From Sphingobacteruim zhuxiongii (lineage in GTDB: Bacteria > Bacteroidota > Bacteroidia > Sphingobacteriales > Sphingobacteriaceae): 64,000 nt of DNA. Location: the NCBI RefSeq assembly GCF_009557615.1, contig NZ_CP045652.1, positions 3,162,001-3,226,000 of the forward strand, written 5' to 3'. A program made the translations under genes and the position numbers. Shown in pieces: positions 19,460-28,171 of the stretch (position 1 is its first letter; every line of letters starts with the position of its first letter). Below the pieces are notes generated by a model. The model saw only the letters and a list, made by a program, of their open reading frames with translations. It searched no databases and was not told the DNA's origin.

Positions 19460-20560
19460 TTATCCTTTAATCATCGCTACGAAATCATCGAATAAGTAAC
19501 GTGAGTCATGAGGACCTGGAGACGATTCTGGGTGATATTGAACAGAGAATGCTTTCTTACCCTTAACACGAATTCCCTCAATCGAGTTGTCATTCAAGTT
19601 GATATGTGTAACCTCCACTTTATCTGATTTCTCGATATCTTCTGCTACCACGCCAAATCCATGGTTTTGAGAAGTGATCTCACATTTGTTAGCGATAATA
19701 TTTTTTACAGGATGATTGATTCCGCGGTGACCATTGTGCATTTTACTTGTGCGGATATCATTTGCTAAAGCAAGAATTTGATGTCCTAAGCAAATACCAA
19801 ACATCGGCTTTTCAGCAGCTAAGATTTCTTTTACAGTTTGGATGGCATAGTACATTGCTGAAGGATCGCCAGGGCCGTTAGAGATAAAATAACCATCAGG
19901 ATTCCATGCTTCCATGTCAGCAAATGTAGTTTTCGCAGGAAATACTTTAGCATATACTTGACGGGAATCAAAATTACGAAGGATATTTCTCTTAATACCA
20001 AGATCTAATACTGCAATACGTGTTGGAGCTGACTCTTCACCGTAGAAGTAAGGCTCTGTTGTAGACACTTTAGATGATAATTCTAAACCGTCCATTGAAG
20101 GCACTTTCGCTAATTCAGCTTTCAAAGATTCTTCATCTAGATTTTCCGAAGAGATAATCGCATTCATAGCGCCTTTGCTACGAATATGACGCACTAAAGA
20201 ACGTGTGTCGATATCCGAGATACCCACCAAATTACCGTCTTGGAAATAGTCTTGAATAGACTCATCCGCCATCTTACGGCTATAGTTGATATTGTAATTC
20301 TTACAAACTAAACCTGCAATTTGAATCTTATTTGATTCTGCATCCTCTTCGTCGATACCGTAGTTTCCGATATGTGCATTGGTTGTAACCATAATTTGCG
20401 CATAGTACGAAGGATCGGTAAAGATCTCTTGGTAACCCGTTGTTCCGGTGTTGAAACAAATCTCTCCCGTTGTGGTACCAATTTTACCCGCTGCTTTTCC
20501 ATGAAAAACAGTTCCATCCTCAAGGACTAAAATTGCTGGCAATTTGCTGTAGTTGGTCAT
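19460..20560 (-). CDS. carA: Carbamoyl-phosphate synthase small subunit (glutaminase)
   Basis: CarA hydrolyses glutamine and passes ammonia to CarB for carbamoyl phosphate, used for pyrimidines and arginine. The 366-residue protein has the N-terminal CPSase domain (LVLEDGTVFHGKAAG; ICFNTGTTGYQEIFTDPSY) and a class I glutaminase domain with the triad Cys257 in GICLGHQ, His343 and Glu345 in YHPE. No carB is adjacent in this window. Its leader holds a short ORF and a terminator-like hairpin about 60 bases before the ATG, which suggests attenuation. Confidence 0.96.
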   Translation of the reverse strand: MTNYSKLPAILVLEDGTVFHGKAAGKIGTTTGEICFNTGTTGYQEIFTDPSYYAQIMVTTNAHIGNYGIDEEDAESNKIQIAGLVCKNYNINYSRKMADESIQDYFQDGNLVGISDIDTRSLVRHIRSKGAMNAIISSENLDEESLKAELAKVPSMDGLELSSKVSTTEPYFYGEESAPTRIAVLDLGIKRNILRNFDSRQVYAKVFPAKTTFADMEAWNPDGYFISNGPGDPSAMYYAIQTVKEILAAEKPMFGICLGHQILALANDIRTSKMHNGHRGINHPVKNIIANKCEITSQNHGFGVVAEDIEKSDKVEVTHINLNDNSIEGIRVKGKKAFSVQYHPESSPGPHDSRYLFDDFVAMIKG

Positions 20561-20620
20561 TCTTATTTCGAGTTAAATTAATTCTTCTTTCAAAAACACC
20601 TTTTCTTCGTTACAAGCACA

Positions 20621-20640
20621 AAAAAAGCCCAAACGGGCTA
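20621..20640 (-). terminator. Terminator-like hairpin inside the carA leader
   Basis: On the minus strand AGCCC-GTTT-GGGCT is followed by seven T. It lies between the predicted carA promoter and the carA start codon, so it would act as an attenuator and not as the end of an upstream gene; the upstream gene rseP already has its own terminator at 20923-20960. A second hairpin (ATCAATT/AATTGAT, 20645-20662) lies just before it. Confidence 0.6.
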
Positions 20641-20650
20641 TTATATCAAT

Positions 20651-20713
20651 TTATGAATTGATCTGATTTACAGATGCGATTTGCGACGATATTGGGTAAA
20701 AGGTTTCTTTCAT
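20651..20713 (-). CDS. Possible 20-codon leader peptide before carA
   Basis: A short frame starts with ATG at 20713 and ends with TAA at 20651. The peptide would begin MKETFYPISS and end VNQINS. It starts about 13 bases after the predicted -7 box and its stop codon lies inside the hairpin at 20645-20662, 11 bases before the attenuator stem. The geometry resembles leader-peptide attenuation, but the codons show no obvious run of one amino acid, and there is no proof of translation. Confidence 0.3.
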   Translation of the reverse strand: MKETFYPISSQIASVNQINS

Positions 20714-20725
20714 TTTATTGGGAGA

Positions 20726-20733
20726 CAAAGGTA
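20726..20733 (-). promoter_or_regulatory. Predicted -7 box for carA
   Basis: On the minus strand this reads TACCTTTG. The leader from here to the carA ATG would be about 160 bases and contains the short ORF and the attenuator hairpin. No strong -33 box is visible. Confidence 0.45.
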
Positions 20734-20844
20734 CAAATAAAAACAAATTACTCGTAAATTTTTATTCAAAAAATTACAAGCGTTTTGACGCTAAGGAAGC
20801 GGCATTGACATAATGATTCGATGCTTTCATCTCATCTGCAAATC

Positions 20845-20870
20845 ATTCCCTTTTAAGCGTATATTGACGC
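20845..20870. repeat. Short dispersed repeat, copy A
   Basis: ATTCCCTT, then AAGCGT and TTGACGC in the same order and almost the same spacing, recurs at 32797-32821. AGCGT and ACGCT form a small stem-loop (20856-20871). A third, shorter AGCGT-TTTG-ACGCT stem-loop lies at 20779-20792. All are intergenic. Confidence 0.45.
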
Positions 20871-20922
20871 TATCCCTTAACTTGATTTGTCTTCTGCGTA
20901 CCTACAGAATAAGAAATGTAAA

Positions 20923-20960
20923 AAAAGCCCCTAACGCATTTAATTACGCTAGGGGCTTTT
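20923..20960 (-). terminator. Terminator of the dxr-rseP unit
   Basis: AAAAGCCCCTA and TAGGGGCTTTT form the stem, with an A-run on the left that is a T-run on the minus strand. It lies 20 bases after the rseP stop. Confidence 0.88.
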
Positions 20961-20979
20961 GCAATTGTTATAATATTAA

Positions 20980-22290
20980 TTATTTCGTCAGCTTGAAAAT
21001 ATCATTTCCAAAGACAAAAATCATCAACGCTACCAAGATAAAGAAACCTACCATTTGCGCGCGTTCTAAGAACTTTTCGCTTAATGGCTTTCCTTGTATC
21101 ATTTCAATCAATAGGAAAATGACATGACCACCATCCAATGCTGGAATAGGTAATATATTCATGAACGCTAAAGCCATCGACAACATACCTACAAGTCCCC
21201 AGAAGCGAACCCAATCGACTTCAGTACCAAACATTGTTGCAATACCGACAGGTCCTGATAATGCCTTATCTGCTCTTACTTCGCCTTTGAATATCTTACC
21301 AAATCCTTTAATATTATCTGTAATTACTGAGAATGCCTTAGCAGCTCCGATTGGTAAAGCCTCAATAAATCCATATTTCTGTTGAACGAAAGGTATATTG
21401 CTAAAACCTAAAGTTCCTGTAGTGTCTGCTGGAGCCTTTAGTTCAATTGCAGAACCCTTACGAATAACGCCTAATACAATTTCCTTACCTTTATTCGCAT
21501 CCAATTGCTTCTTATATTCATCCAATTGAACAACTGCTGTATGATTCACAGATACAATACTGTCTCCTACTGCCAATCCCATTTTCGCCGCTCTCGACCC
21601 CTCTGCAATGGTGTTCACTGGCAGCATTTTGAACATAGGCTCAACAAATTCGTTCTTCTTATGCTCAGAAACATCATTTAAGATATCAGCTGGCATTTTA
21701 ATCTTCAGCTCTTGACCTGCTCTTTCTACAGTAAGTTCCGCATCGCCCATCAACACTTCAGAAGCCATAATATCCGCGTAGAAAAGTTTTGTTTCCTTTC
21801 CATTCACTGCTAGAATTTTATCACCTTCTTGAAGTCCAACTTTTTGGCCGATAATACCTGGCTTAAGACCATACAATTCTTTCGTGTTTAAATCCGTGCT
21901 ACCGTAGCTGAATGTCAACATCCAGAATACAACAATACCAACAATGACATTGACGATAATACCGCCAAGCATCACGATCAAACGTTGCCATGCTGGTTTA
22001 GATCGGAATTCCCAAGGCTGCGGCTCTCCCTTCAATTGCTCAGTATCCATCGACTCGTCAATCATACCGGCAATTTTCACATAACCTCCCAATGGAAGCC
22101 AACCCACACCGTATTCACATCCTTTATAATTGAACTTGAATAACTTGAAACCCCAAGCATCGAAGAACAAATAAAACTTTTCTACTTTAATACCAAAAGC
22201 TCGGGCAGCTAAGAAGTGCCCAAGTTCGTGTAATATGATTAATAATGACAGGCCTAATAAAACCTGCAATACCATGATGATAATTCCCAT
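20980..22290 (-). CDS. rseP: RseP-type site-2 metalloprotease
   Basis: An intramembrane zinc protease (M50) that cleaves membrane-bound regulators such as anti-sigma factors. The 436-residue protein has the zinc motif HELGH at His21-His25 in the first membrane helix, two PDZ-like segments in the middle (around KPGIIGQKVGLQEGDKI and GSRAAKMGLAVGDSI), and the second active-site motif NILPIPALDGGH (about 378-389) with its Asp ligand. Four membrane segments are apparent. It lies 13 bases downstream of dxr, the usual neighbour of rseP. The substrate in this organism is not visible here. Confidence 0.94.
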   Translation of the reverse strand: MGIIIMVLQVLLGLSLLIILHELGHFLAARAFGIKVEKFYLFFDAWGFKLFKFNYKGCEYGVGWLPLGGYVKIAGMIDESMDTEQLKGEPQPWEFRSKPAWQRLIVMLGGIIVNVIVGIVVFWMLTFSYGSTDLNTKELYGLKPGIIGQKVGLQEGDKILAVNGKETKLFYADIMASEVLMGDAELTVERAGQELKIKMPADILNDVSEHKKNEFVEPMFKMLPVNTIAEGSRAAKMGLAVGDSIVSVNHTAVVQLDEYKKQLDANKGKEIVLGVIRKGSAIELKAPADTTGTLGFSNIPFVQQKYGFIEALPIGAAKAFSVITDNIKGFGKIFKGEVRADKALSGPVGIATMFGTEVDWVRFWGLVGMLSMALAFMNILPIPALDGGHVIFLLIEMIQGKPLSEKFLERAQMVGFFILVALMIFVFGNDIFKLTK

Positions 22291-22303
22291 CTAATTTGAT
22301 TTA

Positions 22304-23473
22304 TTATAATTTATATCTTCGTTCTATTAAACTTCGTGCCACTCTTCTACTTTCAGCGTCATAGTGCAGATAGTCTTCAAATTCTAGTTTTTCTTTTTGT
22401 TCAACCTGACACATTGTCTCTTCAATGATATCACTCATTCCCAAAAACGACAGTTCATCTTTTAAGAATGAAGCCACGACAATCTCATTTGCAGCATTCA
22501 ATACACATGCTCGATTACCTCCTTCACGGAGTGCTTGAAAAGCTAAATCGAGATTACGAAAAGTCTGCACATCCGGAGTCTCGAAAGTTAAATTCGGATA
22601 GTTTAGAAAATTGAAACGAGGAAATTCGTTTTGTAGCCTATCGGGATAAGTTAATGCATATTGAATCGGTAATTTCATATCAGGTAAGCCCATTTGTGCT
22701 TTTAATGACCCGTCTTGAAATTGTACCAGTGAATGTATAATCGACTGTGGATGGATAACAACTTCAATCTGATCAACGTCTAAATCAAACAACCACTTTG
22801 CTTCAATGACTTCAAGTCCCTTATTCATCAGGGAAGCAGAATCAATTGTAATTTTCGCTCCCATTGACCAATTCGGATGCTTTAACGCCTGAGCCTTTGT
22901 TACGCGTTCCAAATCTGCCCTGCTCTTTCCACGGAAAGGTCCTCCGGAGGCTGTTAGAATAATCTTCTCAATCGGGTTGTTCTCTTCGCCCGGCAAACAT
23001 TGAAAAATTGCGGAGTGTTCCGAATCGACTGGAAGTAAACGAACCTTGTACTCATCAACTAACTTCGTAATCAATTCGCCAGCAACAACTAAGGTTTCTT
23101 TATTGGCAAGTGCAATATCTTTACCCTTTTTAATCGCAGCAATTGTTGGTTTCAACCCTGCAGATCCTACGATCGCTGTCAATACAATATCAATTTCATC
23201 CAATTGAACTGCATCAACGAGCGCCTCTTCTCCACAAGCGACTTGCACATCAGTGCCTACCAGCGCTTCCTTAACTTTCAGATAAGCTTGCTCATCAGAC
23301 AATACAACCAATTTAGGTCGAAACTGTAAAGCTTGTTGAATTAATAGTTCTGCATTACGTCCAGCTGTTAAGACAGAAACTGTAAACCGATCAGGAAAAC
23401 AAGCGACAACTTCCAGCGTTTGTGTTCCCACGCTTCCGGTTGAGCCCAATACGGCTAAATTCTTTTTTTCCAA
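22304..23473 (-). CDS. dxr: 1-deoxy-D-xylulose-5-phosphate reductoisomerase
   Basis: DXR makes 2-C-methyl-D-erythritol 4-phosphate, the committed step of the MEP isoprenoid pathway. The 389-residue protein carries the NADPH-binding motif LGSTGSVGTQTLEV at its N-terminus, KETLVVAGE, the metal-binding VDSEHSAIFQCL and SGGPFRG, and the end region NAANEIVVASFL. The only suitable start is TTG at 23473, directly before the family's usual first residues; no ATG is available nearby. It is followed by rseP in the same operon and preceded by a membrane protein gene 11 bases upstream. Confidence 0.95.
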   Translation of the reverse strand: MEKKNLAVLGSTGSVGTQTLEVVACFPDRFTVSVLTAGRNAELLIQQALQFRPKLVVLSDEQAYLKVKEALVGTDVQVACGEEALVDAVQLDEIDIVLTAIVGSAGLKPTIAAIKKGKDIALANKETLVVAGELITKLVDEYKVRLLPVDSEHSAIFQCLPGEENNPIEKIILTASGGPFRGKSRADLERVTKAQALKHPNWSMGAKITIDSASLMNKGLEVIEAKWLFDLDVDQIEVVIHPQSIIHSLVQFQDGSLKAQMGLPDMKLPIQYALTYPDRLQNEFPRFNFLNYPNLTFETPDVQTFRNLDLAFQALREGGNRACVLNAANEIVVASFLKDELSFLGMSDIIEETMCQVEQKEKLEFEDYLHYDAESRRVARSLIERRYKL

Positions 23474-23484
23474 GGTAAATTGAA

Positions 23485-24279
23485 TTATATAATATTATCC
23501 ATTAAAGACGGCTCGGTGTCGCCTTTGTAAGCTTTCATCATGTCGATGTACACGACAGACATAACTATACTTACCACTGGAATAATAATAAATGAATTAA
23601 CTAAACTTAATATTTTCGATACTAAAGGATATCCTAAATATTCTGCCCCAATTTGTAATAGATGTGTGGATGCGACAGCGACAATGATAATTAACAATCG
23701 CATCACATTTCCCTTTGTCATCGCCAAACTGAATTTATAAGACCGAATCGTATTAAAGCCATGTTCAATAATAAAAAATGGATAAAACGTTGTTCTGATT
23801 AAAACGAAAAGCATTACCAATCCTGTTAGGAACGGATGGATTTCATAACGCACCGTATCCATACTGAATCCTAGAAATAAAAGAGGAAAACATAGTACGT
23901 ACATGATCATATATACGACAGCAGCGATGAAACTGTAGATTACAAGACCGAAGATATAGTTTACAAACTGTGAAAATGACGGTACAAATCCCCAGAACCC
24001 TGACTTCTTCTCGCCTTTTGCTAAAACAACAGCATTCTTTAGTAATACCAACTGCAAACTAAAGTACAAACCTACGAAGGCAAGTAAAAGCAACACTTTA
24101 ATGAAGTAATTCGAGGAATCCAAATACATCGCCAGAAAGGTCGATAAGTTTGATGTAACGAATAGTAAAAAACATAAACCGGCAATCGAAACATAATTAC
24201 GCAATAAAATATCGATCGCTCTAACTACAACATCATTCGCTTTAAAAGTAATGTCTTTGAGAAATTCCAACATGGCCAT
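23485..24279 (-). CDS. Multi-pass membrane protein, function unknown
   Basis: This 264-residue protein is almost all hydrophobic, with about six membrane segments (around residues 28-50, 57-80, 110-135, 150-175, 195-215, 225-250) and no catalytic motif I recognise. It could start at ATG 24279 or 24273. It is the first gene of a unit with dxr and rseP, but this may be transcriptional convenience and not shared function. Confidence 0.7.
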   Translation of the reverse strand: MAMLEFLKDITFKANDVVVRAIDILLRNYVSIAGLCFLLFVTSNLSTFLAMYLDSSNYFIKVLLLLAFVGLYFSLQLVLLKNAVVLAKGEKKSGFWGFVPSFSQFVNYIFGLVIYSFIAAVVYMIMYVLCFPLLFLGFSMDTVRYEIHPFLTGLVMLFVLIRTTFYPFFIIEHGFNTIRSYKFSLAMTKGNVMRLLIIIVAVASTHLLQIGAEYLGYPLVSKILSLVNSFIIIPVVSIVMSVVYIDMMKAYKGDTEPSLMDNII

Positions 24280-24387
24280 ATTATTATTGCAAATATGGTG
24301 ATTTTTTTGGTCTAAGCAATTTTTTTATCCCGATAAATCAAAAATAAAAATATGCTTTAACGCCCCTACCACACAGTCAATTGCACA

Positions 24388-24418
24388 AAAAAGGCTAAGA
24401 TTTCTCTTAGCCTTACAT
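24388..24418 (-). terminator. Terminator of the S9 peptidase gene
   Basis: AAGGCTAAGA-TTTC-TCTTAGCCTT has an A-run on the left (T-run on the minus strand) and starts 8 bases after the peptidase stop codon. Confidence 0.9.
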
Positions 24419-24421
24419 TGA

Positions 24422-26542
24422 TTATTTTAAATTCTCGGGAACGGGTTTTTCTAATAAATACTGATAATAGAATCGAACACGTTCTTTAAAATCATAGGCT
24501 TGCTTACTGCGACCAAAACCATGTCTACTTCCTGGATAAATCATCAGTTCGAATGGAACTTGTCGATCAGTTAATGCATCTACTAATTGAATTGTATTTT
24601 GCATATGTACATTATCGTCTAGGTCGCCATGCATAATACGAAGTCTGCCTTTATATTGTTTTACATACGGAAGAATAGATCCATTTTTATAACCTTCTGG
24701 ATTCGCCTGAGGTGTATCCATCCAACGTTCCGTATAGTGTGTATCATATAGATCCCAACTTGTAACAGGAGCACCGGCAATTCCATAGTCGAAATAATCA
24801 GCTCCTTTAGTTAAAGCCAAACAAGTCATATAACCACCATAACTATGCCCTGTGATTAGTAATTTATCCTTTGCAACCCATGGTTTTGCTTTTAACCATT
24901 TCGCGATCGTAATATAATCTACTAATTCCCAGTTCCCCAAACTTCTATGCATCCATGCGACTCCCTGCTTACCGAAATGCCCAGAAGCACGGTGATCACA
25001 TTCTATTTGAATCACACCTTCATTTGCCCAATACTGTCCATTCACACCTTTCCATGTATTTCTAACCGTACCAGCATCCGGACCACCGTAGATTGACATG
25101 ATAACCGGATATTCTTTCGACTCATCAAAGTCAGTCGGATAAGTGATGATGACAGGCAAGTTGAACTTACCATCTTCTGAAGGAATAGTAAAGAAATCGC
25201 GCTTACCTACCTTGTAGTTTGCAAAATCCGCCGATTTACTGTCCGCCAATTCTTTAACCACTTTGCCATTGAAGTCCACTAAAGCAACTTTCGTTGGTGT
25301 GTATATATTGGAATATGAGGTGATGAAATATTTGCCGTCAGGAGAAACTTTAACATCATGCGTATAGTCACCAAAAGTTAGTCGTTTAAGATTCTTACCA
25401 TTGAAATTAACACGATATAAATCAATCGTTGCTGAGTTTTCTTTACGAGCAGTGAAGTATAATACCTTCCCTTTTTCATCGATATGTGCAATTTCTTTCA
25501 CTTGCCATTCTCCAGATGTTAAGGGGTTAATCAGTTTTCCTGTTAAGCTATACAAATAATAATGTGCCCAACCGGTCTTATCAGACTTTAGAATATAGTG
25601 TTTGTTATCCGCTAAATAAGTAATCCTTTCATCGTGATCAAGATTGATCCAAGTTGATTGTTCTTCATTATAGATCTCTGATTTTGAACCATCAGAAGGA
25701 TTAACAGCATAGAATTTAAGATTCGTCTGATCACGATTCATCCATTGTACCATGATCGATTGGCTATCAAAACTCCAATAAGGCTGACCGAAATATTGAT
25801 CGTCTTTTTCGTTGAAAGAAGCCCAAACTACCGGTGATCCTTCCACTTTTACAATACCAACTTTCACTTCTGGATTTGGGTCACCAGCTTTTGGATAGCG
25901 AGTCTCTTCCAAATATCCGTGTTGTCCCTTCGAAACATAAATTGGAAACATCGGTACATTGGTATCATCAAAACGCATAAAAGCTAACTGTTTACTATCT
26001 GGAGACCACCAGAATGCTTTGTAGTTTGTTGGACGACCTAAAATCTCTTCATAGTAAACCCATGATGACCAACCATTGTAGATAACGTCTGTCCCGTCTT
26101 GCGTATACCGAATTTCTTTCCCTGTACTTACCTCGAGGCTATACAAATCACTCTTACGTGTAAAAGCAACGTATTTCCCATCAGGCGACAGCGTCGGATT
26201 TTGTTCATCAAGCTCTGGCGATTGAGTTAATTGCTTCGCTTGACTTCCCGGATACTGAATATAAATGTCTTTATCTTTTACGAATACTTCGGTCGAAGTA
26301 CTTGTCGGATAGGTATAACTTTTCTTTTCACCAGACTTAACATTCACTTGAAAAAGTTGATTGCCGTTACTTTCAATGTAGTTTGAAGCATCAGCCCAGC
26401 CTAAATATCCACTGATAGATTTCGTTAGTGAAGGAGCTTGTCCCCAAGACTGTTCAAAAGTTAATTTCTGCGCTTGTGCGTTCGCTACGTCCAGCGCTAA
26501 AAATAATACGGCTGTTAAAGCAACAGGTAAAATTCTGTTCAT
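24422..26542 (-). CDS. S9 family serine peptidase (dipeptidyl peptidase IV-like), exported
   Basis: The 706-residue protein has a signal peptide (to VANAQAQ), a beta-propeller-like N-terminal DPPIV domain to about residue 450 (repeats such as LSPDGKYVAFTRKSDLYSL) and a C-terminal alpha/beta hydrolase domain. The catalytic triad is visible: Ser567 in GHSYGGYM, Asp642 in LDDNVH and His674 in GSRHGFG. Such enzymes cut dipeptides, often after proline, from peptides in the periplasm. It has its own terminator. Exact specificity cannot be read from the sequence. Confidence 0.92.
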   Translation of the reverse strand: MNRILPVALTAVLFLALDVANAQAQKLTFEQSWGQAPSLTKSISGYLGWADASNYIESNGNQLFQVNVKSGEKKSYTYPTSTSTEVFVKDKDIYIQYPGSQAKQLTQSPELDEQNPTLSPDGKYVAFTRKSDLYSLEVSTGKEIRYTQDGTDVIYNGWSSWVYYEEILGRPTNYKAFWWSPDSKQLAFMRFDDTNVPMFPIYVSKGQHGYLEETRYPKAGDPNPEVKVGIVKVEGSPVVWASFNEKDDQYFGQPYWSFDSQSIMVQWMNRDQTNLKFYAVNPSDGSKSEIYNEEQSTWINLDHDERITYLADNKHYILKSDKTGWAHYYLYSLTGKLINPLTSGEWQVKEIAHIDEKGKVLYFTARKENSATIDLYRVNFNGKNLKRLTFGDYTHDVKVSPDGKYFITSYSNIYTPTKVALVDFNGKVVKELADSKSADFANYKVGKRDFFTIPSEDGKFNLPVIITYPTDFDESKEYPVIMSIYGGPDAGTVRNTWKGVNGQYWANEGVIQIECDHRASGHFGKQGVAWMHRSLGNWELVDYITIAKWLKAKPWVAKDKLLITGHSYGGYMTCLALTKGADYFDYGIAGAPVTSWDLYDTHYTERWMDTPQANPEGYKNGSILPYVKQYKGRLRIMHGDLDDNVHMQNTIQLVDALTDRQVPFELMIYPGSRHGFGRSKQAYDFKERVRFYYQYLLEKPVPENLK

Positions 26543-26625
26543 AAATAAAATTACTTAGTGAAGCTTCGAAATTAATAAAAACAAATGGTTCTTACCTCTA
26601 CTCTATGTAACTTATTTAGTTAAAA

Positions 26626-26655
26626 AGAAAAAAGCCACTTTATGAGTGGCTTCAA
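26626..26655 (-). terminator. Terminator of the DUF3276 gene
   Basis: AAGCCACT and AGTGGCTT form a stem with an A-run at the left side (T-run on the minus strand), 22 bases after the stop. Confidence 0.85.
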
Positions 26656-26673
26656 TTTCTATATCGACAAAAT

Positions 26674-27012
26674 TTAAAAGGAGAAATTATCTTTTTGAAT
26701 TAATTCTCCATTGCTTTCGTAGTTGGAATCGTCTTGATTAGGTTCATATCTCTTTTCTACTACTTCCTGATTAGATTTGATATATTCTACCACATCTTGC
26801 AACCCTTCAGCAAACTTCTCGAAGTCTTCTTTGTACAAAAAGATCTTATGTTTAATGAATTGTCCGTCTTCGAAACGCTTTTTGCTCTCAGTAATTGTCA
26901 CATAATAGTCGTTGGAGCGAGTTGCCTTTACATCAAAAAAATAAGTACGCTTACCTGCTCTCACCTTTTTTGAAAATACCTCTTCACGCTCTTTGTTATC
27001 AAAATCTCCCAT
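26674..27012 (-). CDS. DUF3276 (PUR-alpha-like) nucleic-acid-binding protein
   Basis: The 112-residue protein matches the small PUR-domain proteins found throughout Bacteroidota: FSKKVRAGKRTYFFDVKATRSNDYYVTITESKKRF, then HKIFLYKEDFEKFAEGL. Members of this fold bind single-stranded DNA or RNA. The C-terminal 30 residues are polar and variable. The gene stands alone with its own terminator. The function in this phylum is not well defined, so the call is the family only. Confidence 0.88.
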   Translation of the reverse strand: MGDFDNKEREEVFSKKVRAGKRTYFFDVKATRSNDYYVTITESKKRFEDGQFIKHKIFLYKEDFEKFAEGLQDVVEYIKSNQEVVEKRYEPNQDDSNYESNGELIQKDNFSF

Positions 27013-27246
27013 TAGATTAGTATAAAATTTAAGTTTAACCCTCTATTTTCAGTCATAAATATATAATAATTAATTTCAATCAACCAAATTTTATTAAAAA
27101 AAAATATATTTAAATTAACGGCTTAAATGCCTAGGGCTTAAAACCTTCAGAGACGCTTAAAACTATTTCACCGATTTTTTTCAGTCTTTCACCGAAAAAA
27201 AGCCCCCGAAGACCTATTAGCTATGTGCATATCCTTATATTCGCTC

Positions 27247-27254
27247 TACTTTTG
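27247..27254 (+). promoter_or_regulatory. Predicted -7 box of the LiaF-LytS-LytTR operon
   Basis: TACTTTTG matches TAnnTTTG and lies 26 bases before the ATG of the LiaF-like gene. No clear -33 box is seen. The 267-base gap before it is AT-rich with a direct repeat of TTTCACCGA (27168 and 27187 regions). Confidence 0.42.
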
Positions 27255-27280
27255 GGTATACTTAAAAATGACGCAAAGCT

Positions 27281-28162
27281 ATGAACACGCAACAAACGAA
27301 CAACGAAAACGAACAAAAACCACCAAGGAACAATAGTTCTACAACCATGGCCGGAATGTTCATTGTATTCTTTGGAGTAGCCATTCTCTTGAAGAACATG
27401 AACATGGGTAGCATTGTACCTTCATGGATCTTTGGTTGGGAAACGATTCTTATTATCATTGGTTTAGTGATCGGAGTAAACTCAAAATTCGAAAAGAAAT
27501 CATCAATTGTCCTAATTGCAATAGGTAGTATTTTCTTGTTAAAGAATGAGCTTGATCTATCTTTCGGCCGATTTATAGTCCCAATGGCAGCTATTATCCT
27601 GGGCGTTTACTTAATCAAGCGCAACAGAGTAGCTCCAAAATTACCTCCTACGACTCCAAGAGATGATGAATACGATTGGGACAAGCGAGTGGGCTATGGA
27701 GATCAAACATCCTTAGATGGTAACCCATCTGATGGAAATACAGCAAACACAACAAATTCCTATGCTCAAGCGACAAGCAATGAGCATAGGGATAGTTACT
27801 ATAGAAACTATTTACCTGACTTTGAAAACTATTTGAAAGTCGATAACTTCTTTTCAGACACGAAGAAAATCATTCTTTCGAAGAACTTCTTAGGCGGAAA
27901 CATTACGTCAGTGTTCGGAAGCACAAATTTAAACTTCCTACAAGCTGACTTAAAGCAACCTGTCGTGATTGATACTTTCCAATTATTCGGGAGCACGAAG
28001 ATCATCGTTCCAACAAACTGGCGAATCTCTTCAAATGTCGCATCTGTTTTTGGTGAATTAGATGACCGTCGCCCAATGATCGAAGTAACGACAGACGAGA
28101 ACAAGAAGATTTATATTACTGGAACTTCAATCTTTGGCGGTTTAACCATTAAGAATAGTTAA
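27281..28162 (+). CDS. LiaF-like membrane protein (DUF5668 plus cell-wall-active response domain)
   Basis: The first 105 residues hold about four membrane helices in the DUF5668 pattern (GMFIVFFGVAILLKNM, then GWETILIIIGLVIGV). A polar linker with many Asn, Thr and Asp follows (about 115-170). The C-terminal 110 residues resemble the LiaF beta-helix domain (KIILSKNFLGGNITSVFGSTNLNF, repeated VFG pattern). In Firmicutes LiaF inhibits the LiaRS envelope-stress system. Here it is directly upstream (9 bases) of a LytS-type kinase and its regulator, so a sensing or inhibitory partner role is likely by inference. Confidence 0.85.
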   Translation: MNTQQTNNENEQKPPRNNSSTTMAGMFIVFFGVAILLKNMNMGSIVPSWIFGWETILIIIGLVIGVNSKFEKKSSIVLIAIGSIFLLKNELDLSFGRFIVPMAAIILGVYLIKRNRVAPKLPPTTPRDDEYDWDKRVGYGDQTSLDGNPSDGNTANTTNSYAQATSNEHRDSYYRNYLPDFENYLKVDNFFSDTKKIILSKNFLGGNITSVFGSTNLNFLQADLKQPVVIDTFQLFGSTKIIVPTNWRISSNVASVFGELDDRRPMIEVTTDENKKIYITGTSIFGGLTIKNS

Positions 28163-28171
28163 TACTGATTT

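Noticed and set aside
20813..21127. Plus-strand frame covering the rseP terminator
   Set aside because: It reads through a terminator and antisense to the rseP C-terminus; a chance frame.
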